Both the position numbers and the translations under genes were made by a program. DNA of 64,000 nt from Qipengyuania xiamenensis (GTDB taxonomy: Bacteria; Pseudomonadota; Alphaproteobacteria; Sphingomonadales; Sphingomonadaceae), in contig NZ_JAIGNM010000001.1 in assembly GCF_019711495.1 (NCBI RefSeq), positions 744,001-808,000 of the forward strand, given 5' to 3'. Of this stretch, positions 1 through 9,388 are shown piece after piece (the stretch's first letter is position 1; the number at the start of each line of letters is the position of its first letter). Under the pieces are notes generated by a model. It saw only the letters and a program-made list of their open reading frames with translations, had not been told where the DNA came from and did no database searches.

Positions 1-61
1 GTCTAAAAGGTCACCTGCCATTGGGCGGGCTTAGGCGCTGGAATCGAGCGCCACAAGCCGT

Positions 62-1204
62 TCAACCGTGCTTGCGCACGAAAACGGTGCCGGCCGAATA
101 GCCTGCACCGAAGCTGCAGATCAGGCCGGTGTCGCCCTCTTTCAGGTCCTCGCTGTGGAGGTGGAAGGCGATGATCGAGCCTGCGCTGGAGGTGTTGCCA
201 TAGGTATCGAGCACGGTCGGGCTTTCGTCCTCGTTCGCCTCGTGCCCCAACACGCGATGGGCGATCAGGCGGTTCATCCCTGTGTTCGCCTGGTGCAGCC
301 ACAAGCGGCGCAGGCCCTGCGGTTCGATGTCGAGACGCTCTGCCTCGTCCACGATCATCTGCGCCACCATCGGCACGACTTCCTTGAACACCTTGCGCCC
401 TTCCTGGACGAAGAGCTTGTCGGGGCCGCCGGCGTCTTCCGGATAGGCCCGGTTGAGGAAGCCGAAGTTGTTGCGGATATTGTTCGAGAAGACGGTCTTC
501 AGCTTGGTGCCGAGAATATCCCAGTGTTTTTCCGGCGCGACGGCGGCATCTTCGACCAGCACGGCAGTCGCGACATCACCGAAGATGAAATGGCTGTCAC
601 GATCGCGCCAGTTCAGGTGTCCGCTGGTGATTTCGGGGCTGACGACCAGCACGCTCTTCGCATTGCCTGCACGGATATAATCCGCCGCGGTCTGGATACC
701 GAAGGTGGCAGACGAGCACGCGACATTCATGTCGAAGCCGAAGCCGTCGATGCCGAGCGCCTGCTGGATCTCGATCGCCATGGCTGGATAGGGCCGCTCC
801 ATGTTCGAGGCTGCGCACAGCACCGCGTCGACATCTTCAGGCTTGCGCCCTGCGCGTTCCAGTGCCTGCTTTGCAGCTTTCACCCCGATTTCAGCGAGGA
901 TCGACAGCTCGTCATTCGAGCGCTGCGGCCAGCGGGGCGCCATGATGTCAGGATCGAGGATCGGCTCTTTCGCCATCACGTGGCGGGCCTTGATGCCGCT
1001 CGCCTTTTCGATGAAGCCGACCGAGCTTTCCGCCAACGGTTCCATCTCGCCTGCGGCAATCGCATCGGCGTGCTCTGCGTTGTGCCGCTGCACATACTCG
1101 TTGAAACTGGCGACGAGTTCTTCGTTCGTGATGCTTTCCTCGGGCGTGAACAGCCCGGTGGAGGAAATGACGGGGCGACCGGTCATGCTGGATGTATCGT
1201 TCAT
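62..1204 (-). CDS. Beta-ketoacyl-ACP synthase III, FabH2-like
   Basis: A 380-residue thiolase-fold condensing enzyme. The FabH triad is complete: Cys163 in the VACSSATFGI segment, His304 in LWLHQAN and Asn337 in YGNTSSAG. It is longer than housekeeping FabH (about 320 residues), and its N-terminal part, with FNEYVQRHNAEHA and ASGIKARHVM, recalls from memory the Pseudomonas PA3286 type that condenses medium-chain acyl-CoA with malonyl-ACP. That would place it in the cytoplasm, returning beta-oxidation products to fatty acid synthesis; the substrate is inference. It is the last gene of the operon, 44 bp after the oxidoreductase-hydrolase gene, which fits a lipid-related job. Confidence 0.88.
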   Translation of the reverse strand: MNDTSSMTGRPVISSTGLFTPEESITNEELVASFNEYVQRHNAEHADAIAAGEMEPLAESSVGFIEKASGIKARHVMAKEPILDPDIMAPRWPQRSNDELSILAEIGVKAAKQALERAGRKPEDVDAVLCAASNMERPYPAMAIEIQQALGIDGFGFDMNVACSSATFGIQTAADYIRAGNAKSVLVVSPEITSGHLNWRDRDSHFIFGDVATAVLVEDAAVAPEKHWDILGTKLKTVFSNNIRNNFGFLNRAYPEDAGGPDKLFVQEGRKVFKEVVPMVAQMIVDEAERLDIEPQGLRRLWLHQANTGMNRLIAHRVLGHEANEDESPTVLDTYGNTSSAGSIIAFHLHSEDLKEGDTGLICSFGAGYSAGTVFVRKHG

Positions 1205-1248
1205 GCCGCGTGCCTAATACCGCACCCGCCGCCCCGCAAGTGACTGCA

Positions 1249-4200
1249 TCACGCCGTGCGGCGTTCTCCGCATTTCTGCTTGTGAGCGTCGAGCCAGTCC
1301 AGCTGCTCGAGGATGACCGGCGTCACATCGCGATGCGCATTGTGGCCGATGAACAGGTCCATATGCCCGTAATTCGGCACAACACGCTGCTGGTAGAGCC
1401 CGTCTCCATTGTGCTCGGACAACCACGCACGGGTTCGCTGGCCGCTTTCCGGATAGAATATCTGGTTGGTCGCACCCGACAGGAAGCTGATCGGCAGCGA
1501 CAGGCGCTTCGCTGCCGTCGACGAGGTATAGATTGACGCGCCATCCGCATCGACGGCAAGGCCCTGATGCATGATGGCGCCGAGCTGATCGAAAGGCTTC
1601 AGCGAAACGCGGCTGAACATGCTGCCAAGCGCGTTGTGCGTATCGTGGCCGAGCTGGCGATGGTCCCAGCTGGGTCCGAATACGCCGAACACGCGGCGAC
1701 AGGTCGGATTCTTGCAGGCCTGCCCGTCGGGGACAGGTATCTGGTAGGCGACCGCATCGATTTCGTAGTCGGTCTCCGTACCCTGGCTGACGAAATCGAG
1801 ATGGCCATCGAGCAGCGATATCTGCGAGAGTGCGCCCGCAACCCCGATATCGGCCTTCAGGTAATTCAGCCAGTCGGTGACCGGGTGCAACGTGAGCTGC
1901 GAACTGACCAACGAGCGCACGCCAGAGACATAGCCCGCCCCGATGCCCATCAACAGACTCATCGAGCCCACGCAATGCGCCAGTGCCTGCACGCTGTCGG
2001 CGCCTGTAACCTTGCGGATTTCCGCGACCGCTGCGGGCCAGTCGTAGCGCGCGATATCGTCGATCGTGAATTCGGGCGGGCGCTCGGTGTCGTTGCCCGC
2101 ATCATTGCTGGCACGGTAATCGAAGAGCCACACGTCATAGCCTTTCGCGACGAGGCTCTCGGTAAGGTTTTCGTCCACGGTGGGCGTGGCGAAGCTCGAG
2201 GCGCGAACCGAGAACCCCGGTGCGAGCACCAACGGGCCCCGGTCGCCGCCGCGATAACGGGTCAGACCTATGTTCACTCCGTCGCCTGTCGGAACGATAT
2301 GGCGTTCGGCAGGCGGCAAACGCATCTCGCGCGGCACGTAGCCGGCCGCATCCGCCTTCGCGAAGTCGTTGAGCGTAGCCAGCATCCCGCCATAGGCCCG
2401 GAATACGGTCATCGCGAAGAAGCCTGCATATTTGGCGACGAAGACGGTTTCGATCGCCTTCTTCGCCTTCGGGATCAGGTTCACGATATGGCCGACCAGC
2501 GTGTCCGCGTCGTGAACTTCGATAGTCGTCAGCTGGCGCATGAACTCGTCGATTCCGAGCTTTAGCACCCCGCGACCGATCAGTTCACCAGTCTCGTCCT
2601 CGCCGTAGCGCAGGGTCACGAAGAGCGTGGTGAGATCGGTCCAGGGATCCGAATTCCCGCGCTGCTGCAGCGTCTTGAAACCGTGGAAGTGGATCGGCCC
2701 GTCAGGCCCTTCAAGGACCATGTCGTAGAGCATCTTCCAGCTTTCCGATTGGCCGGGATCGGCCACCAGCAGGCGGAAAGTACCTTCGCGCACCTTGAGC
2801 GGATCGGGCGAGATCGCGCTGACGACAACGCTGCCGGTGATGGCCGACCGGTGCTCGCGCTCCTCGATCATCCGGTGGAGGTTCTCCGTCGTAACGGTCA
2901 GCAGGAAGCTGCATTCACTGCCTTCGGTGCGTCCCCAGGCTGCACCGTTGGCGTAATCGTCACGAATGCGTTCGGCATGGTCACAGGGGCGATGGTGGCA
3001 ACCTTTCGCGCTGATGTGGCCCGCCATCGTCTCGGTGAACGCAAGCCCCGGGCTCATCGCCTCGGGGTGCTCCTTCACGAGCTTGCGGATGGCCTTCTTG
3101 CCTTCGTCGATTGCACCATCTTCGAAATGGCGTGCGGCAGTCTGGATGTCCCGCGACACGGGATCGATGGCGTGCCGGGAGACCCATTTCGCAACCGAAA
3201 GTTCCAGCTTTTCGGCAAGGTTCACCTTGAACGGTTCGTCGCCGATCCCGTCCTCCTCTTCGACCGGCTGGGGCAGAGGTCCTTCCGCCCCGAGCGTAAA
3301 ATCGATGCTCCAGCCGCTGCGCTGTGCCAGCTTCTCGACGGCGCGCTCGGCCACTGCGGTGATTGTCATCAGGGGATTGACCCCGACCGCGCCGGGCAGT
3401 GCAGCCCCGTCACAGACATAGAGTCCTTCGTGCACTTCGGTACCGCTTTCGCCGGAGAATACGCGGCAGGTATCGTCGACCACGCCGCTGCGCGCATCGT
3501 CGCCCATCCCGCAGCCGCCGATCGGGTGCACGGTAATCAGCTTGCGACCCATTTGCTCGTTCCACATCGGGTCGGAAAAATACTGCGCCTGGATTGCCTC
3601 TGCGGCTTCGCGCATCTTGTCGTCGTCGCGGCGGAAAGTCCGCTGTTCACCGGTTTTCGGCCAGCAGATTGCGATCCGGTCCTCTTCCAACGCAAGCCGA
3701 CCATGAGAATCATCGACGCTCATCACGAGATAGGTCTGGGTGCGCGACATCGGGCCCTTGTAGGCCCACTCACCGATGCTGCCCGGGTCGGACTGGAATG
3801 CCTCGCCCATGGCCTTTGCATCGAGCAGGCGGGGTTTGACCTGATCCATGCCGAACCGCGTGAAGCTGTCGGCAAGCGCCTCGCCGAAGAAAAAAGCCGG
3901 CGCGAGAGCCATGCCGATTATGCCGGGCGCAACGCCCTCTTCGATCACCAGCCCTTTCGTCACGTCCTTCGTGTCGCGAATGTCGATCACGCCGGTGATG
4001 CACGGGCCGGGATAGGCTTCCTGCGCCACATCATTCGCGCCCACGCCGATCGCGTAGATCGGTTCAGCGGTCAGAACGTCGCCCTGCTTCTCGGCTTTGA
4101 AATAGCTGTCGTAGGCAAAACCAAGCGCATCGCCATTGCCCGAGAAGCCTTCGCCCAGCCGCTTTGATAGCGATAGGCCCTTCTCACGTGAACGCAGCAG

Positions 4201-5049
4201 GATCTCGGTCGAACCGATGGCACCAGCGCCAAGGATCACGTGATCGGCTGAGATCGACTTCGGTCCGTGCGCCGCATCCTTGCCATTCGCTTCGAGGTGG
4301 ACGCGCCATAGGTCGCCGTCCCGTTCGATCCAGAGAACCTTCGCCTGGGTGAAGATGTCCGCGCCATGGTTTGCCGCGTCGGGCAGGTAGTTCATCAGCG
4401 TGGTATTCTTCGCGCCCACATTGCAGCCCGAAACGCAGTCGCCGCAATTGGTGCAGGCTGGCTGCGGTACGCCGAACCGGTTGGTCTTGTCCTCGAAGGT
4501 GACGTTGATCGGCGTCTTGTAGAAGCGCTCGCCCATGGCCTTGGCGGAATGCTCCAGCGCCTCCAGCTTGCCGAGCTTGGGATAGCTGTCCGGATAGGGA
4601 TTGGGCGAGAGCATCTCGCGCGCACGCTCGTAATAGGCGTCGATCTCGTGCGGGTTCTCGCGGAAGGCGGCCGGCCAGTGTTTTTCGTCGAGCAGGCGCT
4701 TGTCGAATTCGAGGGCAACATTCGCATTGATCAGCGAAGTCCCGCCAAGCCCGCAGCCGACGAGTGCGTACTGGTCATCGTTCACATGCACTTCGAATAG
4801 GGCATCCGGCTCGCCGATCCGGCCACCCTTCGCATTGAACTGCATCGCGCCCTTGGCATCGGCCAGCTTGTCCGGATACTCGCCCGGCAGGAACTCCTTG
4901 CCGCGTTCGAGCACGCAAACGTCCTGCCCTGCCCGGGCGAGACGACTTGCGGCGACACCGGCGCCGTATCCCGAACCGATCACAAGGACGGTGTAGTGCT
5001 TCTTGGCCTCGGAAAGAGGCTTGGCGATACGCTTCTGCAAGGTGGTCAT
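1249..5049 (-). CDS. GMC (cholesterol oxidase-like) oxidoreductase fused to alpha/beta hydrolase
   Basis: A 1,266-residue two-enzyme fusion. The N-terminal half (about 1-560) is a GMC flavoprotein: FAD dinucleotide loop GSGYGAG near 25-31, a cluster CTNCGDCVSGC (Cys199, 202, 205, 209), and the C-terminal HPIGGCGMG segment. After a linker domain, residues about 870-1266 form an alpha/beta hydrolase whose nucleophile elbow reads AHCVGS, so Cys1026 replaces the usual serine; His1229 lies in NYGHMDLF. Cys at this place is known from PHA synthases. The ATG at 5049 overlaps the upstream stop as ATGA, which fixes the start over a longer open frame. A substrate such as a sterol or hydroxylated lipid is likely but unproven. 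Confidence 0.88.
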   Translation of the reverse strand: MTTLQKRIAKPLSEAKKHYTVLVIGSGYGAGVAASRLARAGQDVCVLERGKEFLPGEYPDKLADAKGAMQFNAKGGRIGEPDALFEVHVNDDQYALVGCGLGGTSLINANVALEFDKRLLDEKHWPAAFRENPHEIDAYYERAREMLSPNPYPDSYPKLGKLEALEHSAKAMGERFYKTPINVTFEDKTNRFGVPQPACTNCGDCVSGCNVGAKNTTLMNYLPDAANHGADIFTQAKVLWIERDGDLWRVHLEANGKDAAHGPKSISADHVILGAGAIGSTEILLRSREKGLSLSKRLGEGFSGNGDALGFAYDSYFKAEKQGDVLTAEPIYAIGVGANDVAQEAYPGPCITGVIDIRDTKDVTKGLVIEEGVAPGIIGMALAPAFFFGEALADSFTRFGMDQVKPRLLDAKAMGEAFQSDPGSIGEWAYKGPMSRTQTYLVMSVDDSHGRLALEEDRIAICWPKTGEQRTFRRDDDKMREAAEAIQAQYFSDPMWNEQMGRKLITVHPIGGCGMGDDARSGVVDDTCRVFSGESGTEVHEGLYVCDGAALPGAVGVNPLMTITAVAERAVEKLAQRSGWSIDFTLGAEGPLPQPVEEEDGIGDEPFKVNLAEKLELSVAKWVSRHAIDPVSRDIQTAARHFEDGAIDEGKKAIRKLVKEHPEAMSPGLAFTETMAGHISAKGCHHRPCDHAERIRDDYANGAAWGRTEGSECSFLLTVTTENLHRMIEEREHRSAITGSVVVSAISPDPLKVREGTFRLLVADPGQSESWKMLYDMVLEGPDGPIHFHGFKTLQQRGNSDPWTDLTTLFVTLRYGEDETGELIGRGVLKLGIDEFMRQLTTIEVHDADTLVGHIVNLIPKAKKAIETVFVAKYAGFFAMTVFRAYGGMLATLNDFAKADAAGYVPREMRLPPAERHIVPTGDGVNIGLTRYRGGDRGPLVLAPGFSVRASSFATPTVDENLTESLVAKGYDVWLFDYRASNDAGNDTERPPEFTIDDIARYDWPAAVAEIRKVTGADSVQALAHCVGSMSLLMGIGAGYVSGVRSLVSSQLTLHPVTDWLNYLKADIGVAGALSQISLLDGHLDFVSQGTETDYEIDAVAYQIPVPDGQACKNPTCRRVFGVFGPSWDHRQLGHDTHNALGSMFSRVSLKPFDQLGAIMHQGLAVDADGASIYTSSTAAKRLSLPISFLSGATNQIFYPESGQRTRAWLSEHNGDGLYQQRVVPNYGHMDLFIGHNAHRDVTPVILEQLDWLDAHKQKCGERRTA

Positions 5050-6479
5050 TCCGCGGCCTCCCGCATGTGCTCGGAGCGGTCGAGGAATTGGCGGACGCGC
5101 TTGTCCGCCTCGCTGCGGATGCGGTGATGGACGGCGCGAGAGAAGTCCTGCCAATGGGCAGACGCTGCTTCGACCGCGGCTGAAGCTTCGCCAACGATGC
5201 GCGTCTCCCGCCCGCTTCCCTCCACGCGGACGGGCGCCATCACATCGTCGACCGGATCGTTGAACAGTCTGAGCGATGCGACTTCGAGCTCGTCGGACAC
5301 AAGCATGGCAGCGCAGCCCTGCACCGGCATGAGGCCCGGCTCGTCGAGTACCCAGCCGCCCGTGTTGAAGACGCCGACGGGCAGTTCGTAGCCGTCGACC
5401 AAGAGCTCGTCCTGGAAGGGCTTGTGCGTGTGACCGAACACGAACTGGAACTCGTGCGGGAGTGCGCCGAGCTCCTCGCGCAGCTGTGTTGCCATGGGTG
5501 TCGAGAGATACCAGCCGATATCGTCGATCTCGTCGTTGCCAAGGACACGCGAATAGCCTTCGCGCTGCTTCTCGGCCCCGCGTCCGGCCGTCAGGTCGAC
5601 GGCGGCCCGAATGAGGTTGTCGAGAGTGATGCCGTATTTGAGCTCCATCTTCGGATTGATGCCCAGTTTGGAATGCAATCCGCCCGTCACCCGGCGCGCG
5701 ATGGCTTCGGCCATGTCGTGGCTGGCCCCGGCGCTGAGCATCGTCTGGTAGAGCGTCCCTGCCTCGCCCCCGATCTTCCCCGCACTGCCGAGATCGGACC
5801 AGAGAAAGTCGATCCACGGTCCGTTCTGTTCCTCCAGCTCGCGCATCGTGGCAGGCCGCAGATTGCTGCCTTCCAGAAAGCCGCGGAAATTTGACAGCGC
5901 GCGGTACATGGAATCGAGATAATGGCCGTGATGCATGACGACCGCACGGCCACGGTCACGGTCGGCGATACCCCAGTTGGGATAGGCAATATGAACCCGC
6001 GCACCCGCAAGATGCGGCCGGTGTGCGATGAGCGATTCCATCATCCGGCAGCGATGCTTCGGTGTGCCCGTAATGGTGGTGATGTGTTCCAGATCGCCCG
6101 GAATATTGCCGTCGATCACCGAGGTAACGAAGCAATGGTCCTGCGCCATGCGCCACAAGTGATGATCGTGGTTGCCGGCGACATAGACGATCTCGCGGCT
6201 GAATATCTCGGTGCCGTCTTTCGGAAAGAAGGCATCGATCAGTTGCAGGAAGCTCTTGGACACGTCGCCGAACGGCGAAAGCCCGAGGTCGAGCGCATCG
6301 CCGAGCAGCACCAGTTGCGGCTTCTCGTCATCTTTCAGGGTTTCGCGCAGGGCATTCGCGAAGCTTGCAAGCACTTCGCTGGGCCCGTCGGCGATCTCGT
6401 CAGCGCCGTTCACATGGGTCAGCAGGCTGTCACGCGCGCCGAGGTGAAGGTCCGACAGGACAATCTGTGCAATGCTCAC
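5046..6479 (-). CDS. Calcineurin-like metallophosphoesterase
   Basis: A 477-residue protein with the metal-binding blocks of the calcineurin-like phosphoesterase fold in order: LSDLHLGARD at the N-terminus, LGDALDLG, then AGNHDHH, and near the C-terminus FGHTHKP. These supply the Asp, His and Asn ligands for a two-metal centre. No signal peptide is seen. The GTG start at 6479 overlaps the stop of the serine hydrolase gene as GTGA, and its own stop overlaps the next start as ATGA, so the three genes are translationally coupled. A longer ATG frame exists upstream but would run into the previous gene. The substrate is unknown; a phosphodiester linked to the neighbouring lipid enzymes is a guess. 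Confidence 0.85.
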   Translation of the reverse strand: MSIAQIVLSDLHLGARDSLLTHVNGADEIADGPSEVLASFANALRETLKDDEKPQLVLLGDALDLGLSPFGDVSKSFLQLIDAFFPKDGTEIFSREIVYVAGNHDHHLWRMAQDHCFVTSVIDGNIPGDLEHITTITGTPKHRCRMMESLIAHRPHLAGARVHIAYPNWGIADRDRGRAVVMHHGHYLDSMYRALSNFRGFLEGSNLRPATMRELEEQNGPWIDFLWSDLGSAGKIGGEAGTLYQTMLSAGASHDMAEAIARRVTGGLHSKLGINPKMELKYGITLDNLIRAAVDLTAGRGAEKQREGYSRVLGNDEIDDIGWYLSTPMATQLREELGALPHEFQFVFGHTHKPFQDELLVDGYELPVGVFNTGGWVLDEPGLMPVQGCAAMLVSDELEVASLRLFNDPVDDVMAPVRVEGSGRETRIVGEASAAVEAASAHWQDFSRAVHHRIRSEADKRVRQFLDRSEHMREAAE

Positions 6480-7720
6480 GAAATCGCCTCTAGGCAGCGA
6501 TAGAAGGCATCGCGCACGATCTTCTCGCGCGGATCGTCCCATTTACCGGTGCCGAGCTGGTTCGTGATCCAGGCGTAGGCGACCTCGTCGTCCGGATCGG
6601 CATAGGCCAGCGAACCGCCGACCGCGAAGCTGCCGAAGGCGCTGCGTGTCCGGGCGAACTCCCATTCGTCGAAGGGTTTCTCAAAGCCGAGCGAATAATA
6701 CATGTCGGCTGTCAGGACCTGGTCGCGAAGGCCCTTGCGCGGGTGTGCATGGCCGCGCTTGAGATAGTCCATGACCTCGGGCGTGATGCCAAGTTTGGCG
6801 CCGCCCTCGGCAAATGCCTGGTAGATCGTCGCAAGGCCGGTCGAGGTTGCAACACCACCGGCACCGCCCTGCCCGATCCGCCAGAACTGCTCGCAATCAA
6901 GCGCGCCCGGCCCTTCGAGGAGGAGCGGATTGTTGAGCGTACGGAATGCCAGCGTACCCGGCAGACACATGGCGAAAGTCAGCGGCCACGGCATGGTGGT
7001 GTGACGGATGAAAAGGTCCTGCATGTGGAAGCCCTCGACCCGCGCCAGCCGGTCGCGATCGACGCTGTCGGGCAGGCCGAGCCAGACGTCCACGCCAAGC
7101 GGGCCTGCGACTTCCTCTGCAAAGAACCGTCCGAGCCGGCGTCCCGCAGGGTCCCGTCGGTGGATGAGCTCGCTGGCAATCCAGCCGAGCGAATAGGCAT
7201 GGTTTCCGGCATGGTCGCCGGGCTTCCAGTTGGGCTTCTGTGCAGCGATGGCCGCGCAGATCGTTTCCTCGCCGCCCATATTGTCGAGCGTGAGCTTGAA
7301 ATCGATCGCCGCCAGTCCGCCCTGTTCGCTCAGCGCCTCACCGACCGTCATGCAGCCCTTCCCGTGCGCGGCGAATTCGGGCCAGATGTCCGCAACTGCC
7401 TCGTCATAGGCGAACAGGCCGCGCGAAACTGCGACGGCGGCGGCCATTCCGGTGAGGCCCTTGGTCAGCGAATAGACGAGAGCTGCGGTATCCGCGCTCC
7501 AGCAATCGGTGCGCGTTTCCTCTTTCCAGCCACCTTGAAGATCGACGACCTTCTCGCCGCGATGGAAGATCGTGCAGGCTGCGCCCAGCGCTGCCCGCGC
7601 CTGGATCGGTGCGGCAAAAGCATGGACAACCGGTTCGAAGCCGGGCGCCACGTGGCCGGTGACCCGCGACTGAACTCCGGAAAAGCTTTCGGTCACGGGT
7701 TTCAATGCTGTTTGCGACAC
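6476..7720 (-). CDS. Beta-lactamase-family serine hydrolase
   Basis: A 414-residue class C beta-lactamase-fold hydrolase. The SxxK nucleophile motif is SLTK (Ser84-Lys87); a YS pair, NHAYSLG, follows in mid-protein. Such proteins are often esterases or D-aminopeptidases, and several in this group hydrolyse acyl esters. No signal peptide is visible, so it is probably cytoplasmic. I chose the GTG at 7720 because GAGAAGG lies nine bases before it; a TTG at 7747 in the same frame lacks a ribosome site. It is the first gene of the four-gene minus-strand operon and lies next to the left end of the mobile region, so its promoter lies between 7721 and that boundary. Confidence 0.82.
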   Translation of the reverse strand: MSQTALKPVTESFSGVQSRVTGHVAPGFEPVVHAFAAPIQARAALGAACTIFHRGEKVVDLQGGWKEETRTDCWSADTAALVYSLTKGLTGMAAAVAVSRGLFAYDEAVADIWPEFAAHGKGCMTVGEALSEQGGLAAIDFKLTLDNMGGEETICAAIAAQKPNWKPGDHAGNHAYSLGWIASELIHRRDPAGRRLGRFFAEEVAGPLGVDVWLGLPDSVDRDRLARVEGFHMQDLFIRHTTMPWPLTFAMCLPGTLAFRTLNNPLLLEGPGALDCEQFWRIGQGGAGGVATSTGLATIYQAFAEGGAKLGITPEVMDYLKRGHAHPRKGLRDQVLTADMYYSLGFEKPFDEWEFARTRSAFGSFAVGGSLAYADPDDEVAYAWITNQLGTGKWDDPREKIVRDAFYRCLEAIS

Positions 7721-7867
7721 GTCGGGCAACCTTCTCTCGTCGGCCAACGCCCCCTGCGCTGACCAGTCGGATCGGTGCTATCGAATAATGGTTAACGCGG
7801 CCCTTAGGACAGACGCGAGGACGCGACTTCGGACGAACCGGAGTTCCTGCATGTCATTGAATAGGCG

Positions 7868-7886
7868 GGTGGTGGACAGGGCTGGA
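7868..7886 (+). repeat. Left attachment-site copy (orphan tRNA-Tyr 3' end)
   Basis: GGTGGTGGACAGGGCTGGA, identical to the tRNA-Tyr 3' end at 28012-28030. After three mismatches GAACCAG (7890-7896) also matches the T-loop region of the tRNA. No other part of a tRNA is present here, as expected for the attachment site left on the far side of an integrated element. Confidence 0.8.
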
Positions 7887-7948
7887 GAAGAACCAGTCCA
7901 CGAGGTTCGTTGAAAAATGGCGGTTTTCCGCAAGCTGCAGACGCCCTG

Positions 7949-7979
7949 TGTAGCAAGGTTATGTAGCAATTATGTAGCA
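7949..7979 (+). promoter_or_regulatory. Left arm-type repeats, three TGTAGCA copies
   Basis: TGTAGCA occurs at 7949-7955, 7962-7968 and 7973-7979, about 60-95 bp inside the left attachment core. Two further copies lie at a matching distance inside the right core. Such short direct repeats are usual binding sites for the arm-binding domain of tyrosine integrases or for excisionase. The rest of the gene-free stretch 7721-8047 shows no gene to me. Confidence 0.55.
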
Positions 7980-8047
7980 GACATAGCTCGGCTGGGAAGT
8001 GAAGTTAACTTCACCGTTTTGAGAGCTCAGCAAGGTGATCTCTGGGG

Positions 8048-8443
8048 TCAGGCTTCGTCTGTTGATGGGAGGTCTAGTAGCGTCGGGTCTTGTAGGTTCT
8101 CGCAACCATAAATGATTGCACCATCGCGGAACCGGTCAGTCTTTGACTCATACTCGAAGTCAACGGGATTTCCTCGGACCTCGCCAGTAGCAGCACGGTC
8201 GAAGTAGGCAGTGCCGGAAACCAAACTTCCGTCGACAGCGATTTCACCGACGCGATAGAGTATGTCTTGCCCGAAATACTGGTATCGCAACTGGCCACTG
8301 GACTGAGTTAGGTTGAGGCTCACGTAGTATCGGGATTCCCCGCTTTCACTTACGCAAAACTTCGTGATTTCCGACGGTGGAGGCGCATCTGAACAAGCGA
8401 AGGTGAAAAGGGTGGCCGATAAGAGGATAGAGGCCCTCGACAT
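8048..8443 (-). CDS. Hypothetical lipoprotein
   Basis: A 131-residue protein with a short lipoprotein signal, LFTFAC, placing the lipidated cysteine near residue 17. The mature part is small and polar, with two further cysteines (in TKFCVSE and YGCENL) that could form a disulphide, and many beta-prone stretches. I recognise no family. The ATG lies two bases past the stop of the upstream gene, so the two are translationally coupled, and it is the last of five minus-strand genes (8048-10107) that mostly encode envelope proteins. A role at the inner face of the outer membrane is inference from the signal only. Confidence 0.6.
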   Translation of the reverse strand: MSRASILLSATLFTFACSDAPPPSEITKFCVSESGESRYYVSLNLTQSSGQLRYQYFGQDILYRVGEIAVDGSLVSGTAYFDRAATGEVRGNPVDFEYESKTDRFRDGAIIYGCENLQDPTLLDLPSTDEA

Positions 8444-8444
8444 A

Positions 8445-9026
8445 CTAAAGCGCCCAACTAAGGAAGCGAACGAGAGGCACGAAGTGCCCTTCTAGGGGGT
8501 CTTTGTCGAACGATGGGTGGTCATATCCGGCAAGCTGCATTTCAATTCGGTCCTCCACTGCCATATCCGCGCAAACCTCTTCGCCTAAGGTATCCAGTTC
8601 TTCCTTCCGCATGCGAACTTGGTATGCTTGCTGAGCTTGAAGGTCGATGCGCGTCGTATAGATGACACAAGCGGGAGTCTCATTCCGCATGGTCACTGAA
8701 CCTTCTTCGAACACCGCGGGCCGCCTGTCCAAGCCGATGCTGGAAATTGTTAGTCCGTTGATCTGGTATCCAGCTTCGATGCATTCAGCGCGGCTTCGTG
8801 AGCACTCAATCCGAGTAGCGTGAGGGACCAGTTCGCCGCCGCCGTCGGTTCTTGTCCAACGCCCTTGCACCGTCACAGTGTCGCCGAAATCGAAGACCAT
8901 TTCTCGGACAAGCGGACGAGCTTCGGGCTTTGCTGAAAGCACGAAGTCTTCTCGCACCAACTCCGCGACGAGCAGGAACAAAACGAAGCCTCCAATCAAC
9001 CAAGGTCGTGAGCGCATTGACTTCAT
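8445..9026 (-). CDS. Hypothetical membrane-anchored protein
   Basis: A 193-residue protein with one N-terminal hydrophobic segment (about residues 10-22, LIGGFVLFLLVAELV) after an arginine/lysine-containing start, so the rest is probably periplasmic. The body carries cysteines in IECSRSRAECIEAG and later CVIY and VCADM, consistent with disulphides. No known domain is recognised. AAAGG just before the ATG serves as ribosome site. It lies between two other small envelope genes and ends one base before the lipoprotein gene start, which argues for joint translation and a shared function. Confidence 0.6.
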   Translation of the reverse strand: MKSMRSRPWLIGGFVLFLLVAELVREDFVLSAKPEARPLVREMVFDFGDTVTVQGRWTRTDGGGELVPHATRIECSRSRAECIEAGYQINGLTISSIGLDRRPAVFEEGSVTMRNETPACVIYTTRIDLQAQQAYQVRMRKEELDTLGEEVCADMAVEDRIEMQLAGYDHPSFDKDPLEGHFVPLVRFLSWAL

Positions 9027-9062
9027 CCTTTGCCTTTCTTGCTTGCGATCTTGAGCCGCGCG

Positions 9063-9374
9063 CTACTCAGCTCCTTTGGGCTTGAACCCTCGATAGATAA
9101 AATATGCGAACGGCCACAGGATTAAGAGGCCCAACGGAACACCTATGCCGACTTGTTCCGCTAGCTTGATCTTGGCTCTGCTTTCGGCAGCTTCATCGAT
9201 GTAATAATCGGCAGTGCGCAGGTAGGTCGCCGCATCGCCCTTTTCTAAGTTGGTCAGTTGTTCAGTCGCATACTCAAGGGACTGAGAAGCGTCATAGCCG
9301 TAGATCGACCACCCGATGGTCCACAGAAGCGCGCTCACTACTCCGAGCCTAATGAATCCAGCCTTCAGGTTCAT
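9063..9374 (-). CDS. Hypothetical two-TM protein
   Basis: A 103-residue protein with hydrophobic segments near residues 7-24 (FIRLGVVSALLWTIGW) and 72-92 (VGIGVPLGLLILWPFAYFIY), separated by a charged, probably periplasmic, loop with several tyrosines. I chose the ATG at 9374; a TTG two codons earlier is in frame. The C-terminus is short and basic (RGFKPKGAE), as for a cytoplasmic tail. Similar small two-TM proteins are common and unnamed in sphingomonads. It is the third of the five-gene minus-strand cluster; the function is not known. Confidence 0.55.
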   Translation of the reverse strand: MNLKAGFIRLGVVSALLWTIGWSIYGYDASQSLEYATEQLTNLEKGDAATYLRTADYYIDEAAESRAKIKLAEQVGIGVPLGLLILWPFAYFIYRGFKPKGAE

Positions 9375-9388
9375 CGCCAAATCCCAGT

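Noticed and set aside
1249-5817. A single 1,522-codon frame
   Set aside because: The first 256 codons lie opposite in frame to the phosphoesterase gene; ATG 5049 overlapping its stop is the real start.
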